A DNA stretch of 9,456 nucleotides, from assembly GCA_934148875.1 (NCBI GenBank), contig CAKPDJ010000051.1, forward strand, positions 1 to 9,456, read 5' to 3'. Position numbers and translations under genes: made by a program. Shown one piece after another: positions 1 through 6,801 of this stretch (positions are counted from its first letter, which is position 1; every line of letters begins with the position of its first letter). The notes beneath the pieces were generated by a model that searched no databases, was not told the origin of the DNA, and saw only the letters and a list, made by a program, of their open reading frames with translations. The DNA is from an uncultured Bacilli bacterium (GTDB lineage Bacteria; Bacillota_I; Bacilli_A; RF39; UBA660).

Positions 1-234
1 TCAATAGATGGCTCATTATTTTCTATTTTATTTTCTGGTTTTGATTCTTCTATTGCTGATGGTTCTACAATTTTATTATTTTCATTATCTTGTTTCTGAC
101 AATCTGATTGAGCATTATCAATAGATGGCTCATTATTTTCTATTTTATTTTCTGGTTTTGATTCTTCTATTGCTGATGGTTCTACAATTTTATTGTTTTC
201 ATTATTCTGGTATTGATAATCTGGTTGATTATTA
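1..234 (-). repeat. 117-bp in-frame tandem repeat encoding a 39-residue tail unit
   Basis: Bases 1-117 and 118-234 are direct copies with a period of exactly 117 bp (39 codons). The first 77 bases of the two copies are identical, and the remaining 40 bases carry scattered differences. Each unit encodes a hydrophilic segment such as K-I-V-E-P-S-A-I-E-E-S-K-P-E-N-K followed by I-E-N-N-E-P-S-I-D. The array begins at the window edge, so more copies may lie outside. The lack of third-position drift over 77 bases suggests a recent duplication or gene conversion. Confidence 0.93.
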
Positions 235-1730
235 ATTAATAATTGCTTGTAGCCCTGATTTTGATTTAATGAATATAACACATACATGTTTTCATCTATA
301 TATGAACAATGACCATGCTTAGACGAAACCAATTCTTTTCCTTCTTTATCAAAAAAACGGGCTGTTCCATCTCCTTTTTTTATAACTTCTATTAGGTTTT
401 CGTCAGGTACAAAAATTATATCATTTTGCATTGGAATTACTTCTTTACCCATTTTATTAATAAGATAGTGCATATTGGCAAGTAATGCAAAACCATTACT
501 AAATTTTTCAGCATTATAAAATTTACATGGTACTATTTCTTTACCTGTTTTATCAATATAACCATATATATACCTGCCATCGTTACTTAATCTTGCTACT
601 TTGGCTAAACCTTCACTAAAATTATCAGCGTTTGCATATTGACATGGTATTACTTCTTTACCTGTCTTATCAATATAGCCATATATATACCTGCCATCGT
701 TATTTAACCTTGCTACTATGGCTAGACCATCGTTAAAGTCGTCAATATAATCGCATACCTTTTTACCTGTTTTATCAATCCAAATACTTCTTTTATTAAC
801 TACTCTAGCTAAATCTCCATTAAAGTCATAAGCCATGGTATATTGACACGGTATTACTTCTTTACCTGTTTTATCAATATAACCATACTTTCCATTCTTG
901 GACACTCTAGCTAAACCTTCACTAAAGTCGTCCTCGATATATTGATGTGTTATTACTGCTTTTCCTGTTTTATCAATATAATATTTTGTGTATTTTGCTA
1001 TTGGTAGACCTATTTCACTAATATAAATACCATTTCGATTTGCTACTCGAGCTAATCCTTCACTAAAACTAAAAGCAAAATCATATTGACATGGTACTAT
1101 TTCTTTACCTGTTCTATCAATATAACCAGATTTTAGATTCTTCGTTACCATGGCTAGGCCTTCTTTAAATGGATATACTCCGTCATATTGACATGGTACT
1201 ATCTCTTTTCCCGTTTCATCAATCAAGCCGTACTTATAACCATACTCACCTTTTCCTCCAACTATAGCTAGACCTTCTTTAAAGTCTCCAATATAAAAAT
1301 ATTTACATGGTACTATTTCTTTTCCCGTTCTATCAATTAATCCGCTAATGCGGTGACCAAAACATACATGACCTGATGTTATGACTTTTGTATATATATC
1401 ATCGTGCTCTGATACCACTGCTAAACCATTGTCGAAGAAGCTCCTAGCATGAAAGTATTTAAATGGTATTACTTCTTTTCCCATTCTATCAATATAACCG
1501 TATTTTCCATCCTTTGATACTGCCGCTAAACCTATATTAAATCTGTCTGCATCATCATATTGACATGGTATTACTTCTTTACCTGCTCTATCAATATAAC
1601 CATATTTCCCATCCTTTTTTACTTTAGCTAGGCCTTCTCTAAAAAAAGAAATTTCATCATAATCAATATTCTGTATTCTTGCTGATGGTAAAGTAGTGTT
1701 ATAATCCATACATTTTATTTCATTTGACAT
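1..1730 (-). CDS. WG-repeat protein with Asn/Glu-rich repeat tail (C-terminus beyond window edge)
   Basis: The frame is open from an ATG at 1730 to base 1, giving 576 codons and two bases with no stop seen, so the C-terminus is missing. It is built of WG-type beta repeats. Twelve units share a core like G-Y-I-D-K-T-G-K-E-V-I-P-C-Q-Y, followed by F-x-E-G-L-A-x-V. The core Asp (Asn in unit 11) falls at about 1591, 1489, 1333, 1219, 1117, 973, 874, 775, 670, 553, 457 and 349, a spacing of 32-52 residues. After the array comes a low-complexity Asn/Glu/Pro/Ser tail in 39-residue repeats. No signal peptide or membrane segment is visible in the part seen, so a cytoplasmic location is likely. An SD-like AAAGGTGGG lies about 10 bases before the ATG. 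WG repeats are widespread in bacteria with no general assigned function; a binding or scaffold role is only a guess. The gene follows pta by 39 bases but has its own promoter. Confidence 0.9.
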   Translation of the reverse strand, partial: MSNEIKCMDYNTTLPSARIQNIDYDEISFFREGLAKVKKDGKYGYIDRAGKEVIPCQYDDADRFNIGLAAVSKDGKYGYIDRMGKEVIPFKYFHARSFFDNGLAVVSEHDDIYTKVITSGHVCFGHRISGLIDRTGKEIVPCKYFYIGDFKEGLAIVGGKGEYGYKYGLIDETGKEIVPCQYDGVYPFKEGLAMVTKNLKSGYIDRTGKEIVPCQYDFAFSFSEGLARVANRNGIYISEIGLPIAKYTKYYIDKTGKAVITHQYIEDDFSEGLARVSKNGKYGYIDKTGKEVIPCQYTMAYDFNGDLARVVNKRSIWIDKTGKKVCDYIDDFNDGLAIVARLNNDGRYIYGYIDKTGKEVIPCQYANADNFSEGLAKVARLSNDGRYIYGYIDKTGKEIVPCKFYNAEKFSNGFALLANMHYLINKMGKEVIPMQNDIIFVPDENLIEVIKKGDGTARFFDKEGKELVSSKHGHCSYIDENMYVLYSLNQNQGYKQLLINNQPDYQYQNNENNKIVEPSAIEESKPENKIENNEPSIDNAQSDCQKQDNENNKIVEPSAIEESKPENKIENNEPSI

Positions 1731-1768
1731 ATTTACTAACCCACCTTTTCTGCTTATTTGTATTGCTT

Positions 1769-1777
1769 ATTATAACA
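1769..1777 (-). promoter_or_regulatory. Extended -10 promoter of the WG-repeat gene, inside the pta stop codon
   Basis: Read on the minus strand this is TGTTATAAT, a perfect TATAAT (1769-1774) with the TGN extension. It is made from the last pta codons (Met, Leu, stop). The hexamer 17 bp upstream (1792-1797) reads AATACA, only 3 of 6 against TTGACA. Transcription would start near 1762 and give a leader of about 30 nt containing the SD. Confidence 0.6.
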
Positions 1778-2783
1778 TATTATTTCTATTTTGTATTCTT
1801 TTTTGTGCCTGAACAGCAGTAATTGCGACAACACCTATAATATCTTCAATGCTACAACCACGAGATAAATCGTTTACTGGTTTTGCCATTCCTTGAGTAA
1901 GTGGACCATATGCTTTAGCATGAGCAAATTTTTCTACTAGTTTATAACCAATATTACCACTGTCGAGGTTAGGAAATATTAAAACATTTACATGACCTAT
2001 TACCTCACTAGTTACGCCTTTTAGTCTAGCTATTTCTGGTATTATGGCAGTATCTAGTTGAAACTCACCATCTATTTTGTATTCTGGATATTTTTCTTTA
2101 GCTATTTTAGTAGCATTTACTACTTTGTCAATATCAGGATGATTAGCACTACCTTTAGTAGAATGTGAAAGCATAGCTACATATGGGGTATCATCAACTA
2201 ATTCTTGATAGGTTTTAGCACTATTATAAGCAATATATGCCAGTTCTTCTGCATTAGGATTTTGATTTAAACCACAATCTGCAAATATAAATAGACCATT
2301 ATTACCATAATTACAGTTGGGAATATCCATTAAAAAGAAAGATGATACAAGCTTAGTATTAGCTGCTGTTTTTATAAGCTGTAGAGCGGGTCTTAAAGTA
2401 TCACTGCTAGAATGGCAAGCGCCACTTACTATTCCATCTGCCTTACTATCCAATACTAACATACATGCATAATACATATAATCGTCTAATAATAATTTAG
2501 TAGCTAAATCTTTAGTCATTCCTTTATCTTTTCTAAGTTCTGTTAACCTATTAATATATTCTTCTGTTAACGTACTTTTTTCTGGATCAATAATAATAGC
2601 TTTTTTAAGATAATTATCTTTATTAATAATTTCTTCTTCATTACCAATTAGAATAATATTGGCAATTTCTTCTTCTAAAATTATTTTAGCTGCTATTAAT
2701 ATTCTATTATCCATAGTTTCTGGTAGTACGATTGTTTTCTTATTTTGTTTGGCTTTTAATTTTATTTTTTCTATAAAATCCAT
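1770..2783 (-). CDS. pta: Phosphate acetyltransferase (phosphotransacetylase)
   Basis: The 337-residue product has the normal length of the short, single-domain Pta. It interconverts acetyl-CoA plus phosphate with acetyl phosphate plus CoA in the cytosol, feeding acetate kinase for ATP. Signature stretches are visible: a H-S-S-S-D-T-L-R-P-A segment in the first half, G-E-F-Q-L-D-T-A followed by V-L-I-F-P-N-L-D-S-G-N in the second, and N-D-L-S-R-G-C near the C-terminus. By alignment from memory with the Methanosarcina enzyme, Ser307, Arg308 and Asp314 match its catalytic Ser309, Arg310 and Asp316. An AGGA and a GGTG both lie upstream of the ATG within about 15 bases. Acetate kinase is not in this window. 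The gene has its own promoter and no terminator after it, so some read-through into the WG-repeat gene is likely. Confidence 0.97.
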   Translation of the reverse strand: MDFIEKIKLKAKQNKKTIVLPETMDNRILIAAKIILEEEIANIILIGNEEEIINKDNYLKKAIIIDPEKSTLTEEYINRLTELRKDKGMTKDLATKLLLDDYMYYACMLVLDSKADGIVSGACHSSSDTLRPALQLIKTAANTKLVSSFFLMDIPNCNYGNNGLFIFADCGLNQNPNAEELAYIAYNSAKTYQELVDDTPYVAMLSHSTKGSANHPDIDKVVNATKIAKEKYPEYKIDGEFQLDTAIIPEIARLKGVTSEVIGHVNVLIFPNLDSGNIGYKLVEKFAHAKAYGPLTQGMAKPVNDLSRGCSIEDIIGVVAITAVQAQKRIQNRNNML

Positions 2784-2804
2784 ACTATCACCATTCCTAT
2801 TAAG

Positions 2805-2813
2805 ATTATACCA
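2805..2813 (-). promoter_or_regulatory. Extended -10 promoter of pta
   Basis: The minus strand reads TGGTATAAT, a perfect -10 (2805-2810) with the TGN extension, 21 bases before the pta ATG. That implies a leader of only about 14 nt. The hexamer 17 bp upstream (2828-2833) is TTTTTA, a weak -35 that coincides with the T-tract of the upstream terminator. Confidence 0.7.
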
Positions 2814-2828
2814 TTATCTTATTTATTT

Positions 2829-2861
2829 AAAAAGCAAAAATGAATAGTGTTACTACTCATT
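2829..2861 (-). terminator. Intrinsic terminator of the DUF488 gene
   Basis: In the minus-strand transcript UGAGUAGU (2859-2852) pairs with ACUAUUCA (2848-2841) across a 3-base loop, with one G-U wobble. Two A-U pairs extend it to 10 bp. A U-rich tract (UUUUU-GC-UUUUU) follows at 2840-2829. It lies 5 bases past the DUF488 stop codon. Confidence 0.75.
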
Positions 2862-2865
2862 AATG

Positions 2866-3393
2866 TTAATAAATATTTCTTGTCATTATTTTATTCAACC
2901 TATTTTTATATCTTATAGGATTGATTTTTTTAATATAACCATTTTCTTCGGTTATTATTTCTGGTATGTATATTCCGGTTTTAAGCTCAATATAATCTGC
3001 TAATAATCTTCTATGACAAAACTCTTCAACTGGTTCATGACATAATAATATAATATTATCACCAAATTTATTATATAAAGTAATTAATAATTCTTCTACG
3101 TTAAGATTTTTTAGTCTTAAATTATAATAACTTTCTATATATTCATCCTCGATTTGTCTTCTAAGTTCTAAATACTCTTTTACTCTTAATGCATCTAATC
3201 TTAACTCTATTAGTTTTTGATATTTTTCAGCGTAAGGAAGGTATGTAACTAATTTTGGAGCTAATTTCTTGTATGCAGGGCCAAAGTATCCCCAAGCATT
3301 TCCACCATCACCAGTTACAGAAAGGGTATTACCTGATTTAACACTGGCATAATTACCAGTTCCTAATATTATTTTTGATAGATTTTGAGACAT
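2866..3393 (-). CDS. DUF488 family protein
   Basis: The product has 175 residues. The best family marker is the C-terminal I-L-L-C-H-E-P-x-E-E-F-C-H-R-R-L-L-A block (about residues 115-131), with Cys118, Cys126, His127, Arg128 and Arg129. This is the typical DUF488 signature, in which a Cys and a later C-H-R-R cluster are conserved. The N-terminal half fits too, with a T-G-N-Y-A start and the stretch Y-F-G-P-A-Y-K-K-L-A-P-K (36-47). It looks soluble, with no membrane segment. The biochemical role of DUF488 is not established, and the sequence alone does not settle it. AGGTGAT precedes the ATG at SD distance. The gene has its own promoter and terminator, so it looks monocistronic, with possible read-through from the kinase gene upstream. 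Confidence 0.85.
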   Translation of the reverse strand: MSQNLSKIILGTGNYASVKSGNTLSVTGDGGNAWGYFGPAYKKLAPKLVTYLPYAEKYQKLIELRLDALRVKEYLELRRQIEDEYIESYYNLRLKNLNVEELLITLYNKFGDNIILLCHEPVEEFCHRRLLADYIELKTGIYIPEIITEENGYIKKINPIRYKNRLNKIMTRNIY

Positions 3394-3410
3394 AATATCA
3401 CCTGTTTGTT

Positions 3411-3419
3411 ATTATACCA
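3411..3419 (-). promoter_or_regulatory. Extended -10 promoter of the DUF488 gene
   Basis: The minus strand reads TGGTATAAT (-10 at 3411-3416), identical over nine bases to the pta element and 17 bases before the ATG. No good -35 is present; TTAGTA at 18 bp spacing is weak and overlaps the stop codon of the kinase gene. The expected leader is about 10 nt and barely includes the SD. Confidence 0.65.
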
Positions 3420-3436
3420 TTTCAAACATTGTATTA

Positions 3437-5347
3437 CTAACTTTTATTATTAATATTATGTATTTCATCATGATTAGATAATTTTATGGCTTGATTATTC
3501 GTTATAAGATATGAAGGTGCATTAGCAACAATATTTTCTTTTTTATTATTTTGAAAAATCTTATCTAATTTTTCTTTCATTTGAGCTTTGGTAAATGGTT
3601 TAGCTAGATAATCTGTAAATCCTTCGCTTAGATATTTCTCTTTAGCACCAGCGACTGCGTCAGCTGTTACTGCTATTACTGGGGTGGTGAAATCATTTAG
3701 TTTTTTTAGATTACTAATACATTCTTCACCATCCATAACAGGCATCATTATATCCATTAAAATTAAATCATACTTATTTCCTGATAATATTTTATCAAGA
3801 CACTCTTGACCGTTATAACACTCTTCTATTTCAAACTCTTGACTGTCTAAAGAACGAGCCGCTACTTTAATATTTAATTTATTGTCATCTACTATTAGTA
3901 CTTTTTTTAATAATTTATCATTATCCACTTGAGCATTTTCTATAACTTCAGGCATTAAAACACCTATTTTTTGTGGTATAAAAACAGTAAAAGTAGAGCC
4001 TTGATTTGGGCTACTTGTTACATCTATTTTTCCATGCATCATACTTACAAGTTCTTTAGTAATAGCTAAACCCAATCCTACACCTTCAGTAGTAGTATTT
4101 AATTCTACATCTAGTCGCTCAAATTTAGTAAATAATTTATCTATATATTCCTGCCTTATTCCTTTTCCAGTATCTTGACATATTATTATTAGATTACATA
4201 TATTATTTTCTTTAGTACATTTTACTGTTAATTCTACTTTACCCTGTTCTGTATATTTAATAGCATTTGAAAGTAAATTATTGATTATTTGTTTAATATG
4301 TTGTTTATCACCTATTAATTCATATGGTATATCTTCAGAAATATTTACTTTATAATCGATACTTTTATTTCCAATTCTAGTTCCGGCTATCTTAGCTAAT
4401 GAAGTTATTTCTTCTTTAAAGTTATATGGAGCTTCTATTATTTCTAATTTACCATTTTCTATTTCATTTATATCAATAATATTTCCTACTATTTCTAAAA
4501 GAATACGTGAAGAAGTAACAACATCTCTTAGATCACTTTTCATATCTTCAGGACAATTTGTGCGATTTTCCATATCTTCTGATAATCCCACTATGGCATT
4601 AAGTGGTGTTCTTATTTCATGAGACATACTACTTAAAAAATCACTTTTTGCACGACTAGCTTTTTCTGCTTGATCTTTAGCAATATTTAACTCTGCTATT
4701 ATTTTTAGATCGGGATTTTCAATAGTAAACATCATTATCATATTGACTAAACTTATCATAATTGAGATAAAATTTATTTCTGGTATAAATATTCTAAGTA
4801 GTGTAACTATTACAAGCATTATAACAAAAAAATAAACTGGAACATATTTATTTTTATCAAAATTTGAATTCTTATTACTAAAGAAAAATGTTACACAAAT
4901 CATAGCAATTATATATAAAGTTGCTGCCAATAGCCCCAAATATGTTAGTGGCCCAGTTGAATTTAAAACGCCATTACTGTTTATTATAGTAACATCCAAA
5001 ATTGCTGATAATACATAGATAATTATATTTATACCAATTATTATATATTTTATTTTTTCACAAAATTTATTAATTGATATTCTATAAATATAGTAAAATA
5101 ACAAACTACACCAGGTAATTATTAAAATAACATCTACTCTATTTAATAATTTAAATATATTAGTAGAATTAATTGTCAAAGCTACTAGTACTATTGAGGT
5201 GGTTGTTAAAGATTCTAAAATATTAATAATTAATAGTTTTTCAAAAATTTTTGTTTCTATATTTTTAACACCCTTTTTTAGGTAAAAAATGGTAGAGATA
5301 ATTATTGATATTGTTAGAGCCAATGATGTTAGATAGCCATTTGTCAT
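3437..5347 (-). CDS. Membrane hybrid histidine kinase (7-helix sensor, HisKA, HATPase, receiver)
   Basis: The product has 636 residues from the ATG at 5347. Residues 1-210 hold about seven hydrophobic helices with short loops and no recognisable extracellular ligand domain. A short helix (about 213-235) leads to the HisKA H-box S-H-E-I-R-T-P-L-N, with phospho-acceptor His243. The ATPase domain follows: N-box Asn357 and Asn361, G1 box D-T-G-K-G at 392-396, and G2 box G-V-G-L-G-L at 422-427. A receiver domain covers about 480-600, with acidic pair Asp487/Asp488, acceptor Asp532, Thr561 and Lys583. A polar tail of about 36 residues ends the protein. All catalytic residues are present, so it should autophosphorylate and pass phosphate to its own receiver. 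There is no output domain, phosphotransfer (Hpt) domain or separate response regulator nearby, so its partner and signal are unknown. Confidence 0.93.
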   Translation of the reverse strand: MTNGYLTSLALTISIIISTIFYLKKGVKNIETKIFEKLLIINILESLTTTSIVLVALTINSTNIFKLLNRVDVILIITWCSLLFYYIYRISINKFCEKIKYIIIGINIIIYVLSAILDVTIINSNGVLNSTGPLTYLGLLAATLYIIAMICVTFFFSNKNSNFDKNKYVPVYFFVIMLVIVTLLRIFIPEINFISIMISLVNMIMMFTIENPDLKIIAELNIAKDQAEKASRAKSDFLSSMSHEIRTPLNAIVGLSEDMENRTNCPEDMKSDLRDVVTSSRILLEIVGNIIDINEIENGKLEIIEAPYNFKEEITSLAKIAGTRIGNKSIDYKVNISEDIPYELIGDKQHIKQIINNLLSNAIKYTEQGKVELTVKCTKENNICNLIIICQDTGKGIRQEYIDKLFTKFERLDVELNTTTEGVGLGLAITKELVSMMHGKIDVTSSPNQGSTFTVFIPQKIGVLMPEVIENAQVDNDKLLKKVLIVDDNKLNIKVAARSLDSQEFEIEECYNGQECLDKILSGNKYDLILMDIMMPVMDGEECISNLKKLNDFTTPVIAVTADAVAGAKEKYLSEGFTDYLAKPFTKAQMKEKLDKIFQNNKKENIVANAPSYLITNNQAIKLSNHDEIHNINNKS

Positions 5348-5353
5348 AGTTAA

Positions 5354-5359
5354 CACCTC
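5354..5359 (-). promoter_or_regulatory. Ribosome binding site that fixes the kinase start
   Basis: GAGGTG on the minus strand ends 6 bases before the ATG at 5347. An in-frame GTG at 5356 would add three residues, but it lies inside this SD and has no SD of its own at a suitable distance. The ATG is therefore the better start. Confidence 0.8.
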
Positions 5360-5374
5360 GTTATTCTCTAGTTT

Positions 5375-5403
5375 AATATATCATAACTTAAAACTAATAT
5401 CAA
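5375..5403 (-). promoter_or_regulatory. Promoter of the histidine kinase gene
   Basis: On the minus strand a -35 TTGATA (5398-5403, 5 of 6) is separated by exactly 17 bp from a -10 TATATT (5375-5380, 5 of 6), which is preceded by TGA as the TGN extension. It lies directly beside the T-tract of the acyltransferase terminator. Confidence 0.75.
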
Positions 5404-5439
5404 TTAAAAAGATAGTATATCATTTCAAAATACTATCTT
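5404..5439 (-). terminator. Intrinsic terminator overlapping the end of the acyltransferase gene
   Basis: In the minus-strand transcript AAGAUAGUAU (5439-5430) pairs perfectly over 10 bp with AUACUAUCUU (5418-5409) around an 11-base loop, followed by a U-run (5408-5404). The left arm encodes the last residues (E-D-S-I) and the TGA stop (5422-5420) lies in the loop. The stem has only two G-C pairs, so strength is uncertain. Confidence 0.7.
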
Positions 5440-6400
5440 CTAATCTTTTATTAAATAAAAAGGCATTATTTTTATTTGGAACTAACTTTTTTACTGGTCC
5501 ATAAACTTCTTCTCTACTCTCAGTATCTTTTGGTTTATATATTAAACCCTCTATATATTTTTCATTAAAATATGGCCATTCTTCAAATCTTTTTGCTACA
5601 TAATCTTGCCATTCATTTTCATTTAAATCTTTTCTAACAGTTAAACCATATGATTCCCAAATTTCCCATTTTAGAGTTGCTAAAGTATCTCTCAAATCAT
5701 CAATTGCTTGTTTTTTACCTTCTATTGTATTTTCATATAGATTTACATCAAAATTTTTTCCAATATTTACTGTAAATAGTTTTCCAACTTGATCTGCTCC
5801 TACAGGTATAATAATTGCATTACTTTTTCTAGCAATATCTATTATACCCCAATAACATGGTAATACTGGTAAATTGGGTGTTAGATTCCATGTTCCTTCT
5901 GGAAAATACATTAAATTCCCTCCAGAAATTAAGTGATCTATCATTCTGTTAGTTACTGATACTCTATCTTCTTTTACTTTTTCATTGAAATAAAAAACTC
6001 CATTAAGCCCTAAAAATGGTGCATCTACTATTCCTTGTAGATGTTCATAATCTCCAGATAGTAAATAATAATGATCCTTAATAGCTTCACTAACAACTTC
6101 AATATCAAATTTTCCAACATGTGTTACAGCAAAGATTATTGGTCTTTCAGTTTTAACTCTTTCATCCTTTATTAGATTATAACTAAAACCACCCAAACGA
6201 TTTTTTAATTTATAAACTGCTAATATTAACCAATGAAGATCTTTTCTCTGTTCTAATGTTAGTTTACTCCAAATTTTTTTATCTTCCTTTTCTCTTAATT
6301 CGTAATATAATTTTAAAAATTTCTTTTCTCTTTCTAACCTTTCTATTTCGCTAATTCCATCTTCATATATTTTTTTTTGCTCTTCTGCTAATATATTCAT
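5420..6400 (-). CDS. PlsC-like glycerolipid acyltransferase family protein
   Basis: The 326-residue product has the lysophospholipid acyltransferase (LPLAT) core. Motif I is T-H-V-G-K-F-D, giving the catalytic H-x4-D dyad His94/Asp99. Motif III is Y-F-P-E-G-T-W (165-171), and motif IV is the hydrophobic I-I-I-P-V-G-A run near 196-202. Family members transfer acyl chains to glycerol 3-phosphate, lysophosphatidate or related acceptors at the inner membrane face. The usual EGTR reads EGTW here, so the Arg linked to binding the acceptor phosphate is absent and the substrate is uncertain. At 326 residues it is longer than typical PlsC (about 200-250). The additions are a charged, probably helical N-terminus (1-75) and a C-terminal part of about 100 residues rich in Trp, Tyr and charged residues. 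No clear membrane helix is seen. A strong SD (AGGGGG) lies 5 bases before the ATG. It has its own promoter and terminator. Confidence 0.85.
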   Translation of the reverse strand: MNILAEEQKKIYEDGISEIERLEREKKFLKLYYELREKEDKKIWSKLTLEQRKDLHWLILAVYKLKNRLGGFSYNLIKDERVKTERPIIFAVTHVGKFDIEVVSEAIKDHYYLLSGDYEHLQGIVDAPFLGLNGVFYFNEKVKEDRVSVTNRMIDHLISGGNLMYFPEGTWNLTPNLPVLPCYWGIIDIARKSNAIIIPVGADQVGKLFTVNIGKNFDVNLYENTIEGKKQAIDDLRDTLATLKWEIWESYGLTVRKDLNENEWQDYVAKRFEEWPYFNEKYIEGLIYKPKDTESREEVYGPVKKLVPNKNNAFLFNKRLEDSILK

Positions 6401-6422
6401 ACTATCCCCCTAAATTGTGCAT

Positions 6423-6451
6423 ATTGTAACATAAATTGCTATATTTTTCAA
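6423..6451 (-). promoter_or_regulatory. Promoter of the acyltransferase gene
   Basis: On the minus strand a -35 TTGAAA (6446-6451, 5 of 6) stands 17 bp from a -10 TACAAT (6423-6428, 5 of 6), with TGT just before it as an extended -10. The ATG at 6400 is 22 bases downstream, giving a leader of about 15 nt. This is the best-formed promoter in the window. Confidence 0.8.
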
Positions 6452-6520
6452 TCGTTTGTTATCAAAAAGTTTACTTTTTAAATTACTTGGTTTAGAATAT
6501 CTTCTTTATATTTTCATGTA

Positions 6521-6760
6521 TCATAATTTTTCTAATTCTAAAATAGCAATTTCTGATACTGTTTTTATTTGAACTTTCAATATCATAGAATTCGTATTCA
6601 TTTATTTCAATTCCAACTTCTTCCATTAACTCTCTTTTTAATATTTCTGCAGGTCTTTAGCAAAATTCAATAGTGCCACCTGGCAAATCTAGTTTACCAT
6701 CATATAGTCCACCATTCTTTTTAATTAAAAGTATTTTTCCTTTCTTTATTAATTACCGTT
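6521..6760 (-). pseudogene. Decayed Nudix hydrolase (MutT-like) gene
   Basis: Conceptual translation from about 6746 gives a K-G-K-I-L-L-I-K-K-N-G-G strand, then G-K-L-D-L-P-G-G-T-I-E-F, a stop (TAA, 6657-6659), and in the same frame R-P-A-E-I-L-K-R-E-L-M-E-E-V-G-I. Together these form a Nudix box (G-x5-E-x7-R-E-U-x-E-E-x-G-U), with the stop exactly where the first conserved Glu should be. Upstream the frame hits a stop (6753-6755) before any ATG. After the box only about 15 residues look normal; the likely C-terminal end (S-E-I-A-I-L-E-L-E-K-L, stop at 6521-6523) sits in another frame. Intact Nudix proteins of this type have some 130-160 residues, so an internal deletion is likely. Together with the acyltransferase promoter and the rpoE terminator, this fills the 400-base stretch 6401-6801; I see nothing else there. 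Confidence 0.8.
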
Positions 6761-6762
6761 AT

Positions 6763-6796
6763 AAACAAAAAGTACACAAGTTTTCCTTATGTACTT
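6763..6796 (-). terminator. Intrinsic terminator of rpoE
   Basis: In the minus-strand transcript an 11-bp stem forms between 6796-6786 (AAGUACAUAAG) and 6780-6770 (CUUGUGUACUU), with one U-G wobble and a GAAAA loop. A U-rich tract follows (6769-6763). It starts 5 bases after the rpoE stop and is the strongest terminator in the window. Confidence 0.88.
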
Positions 6797-6801
6797 ATAT
6801 T

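Noticed and set aside
400..1620. CRISPR-like regular repeats
   Set aside because: The repeats are in frame, encode WG units, vary in spacing and sequence, and have no conserved palindromic repeat or unrelated spacers.
2659..2847. Plus-strand open frame of 62 codons with a hydrophobic product
   Set aside because: It is antisense to the start of pta and overlaps the pta promoter and the DUF488 terminator. It looks hydrophobic because AT-rich antisense reads as Ile, Leu and Phe.
5348..5356. GTG start for the kinase three codons upstream of the ATG
   Set aside because: The GTG is part of the GAGGTG ribosome binding site that serves the ATG at 5347, and no other SD lies upstream at a suitable distance.
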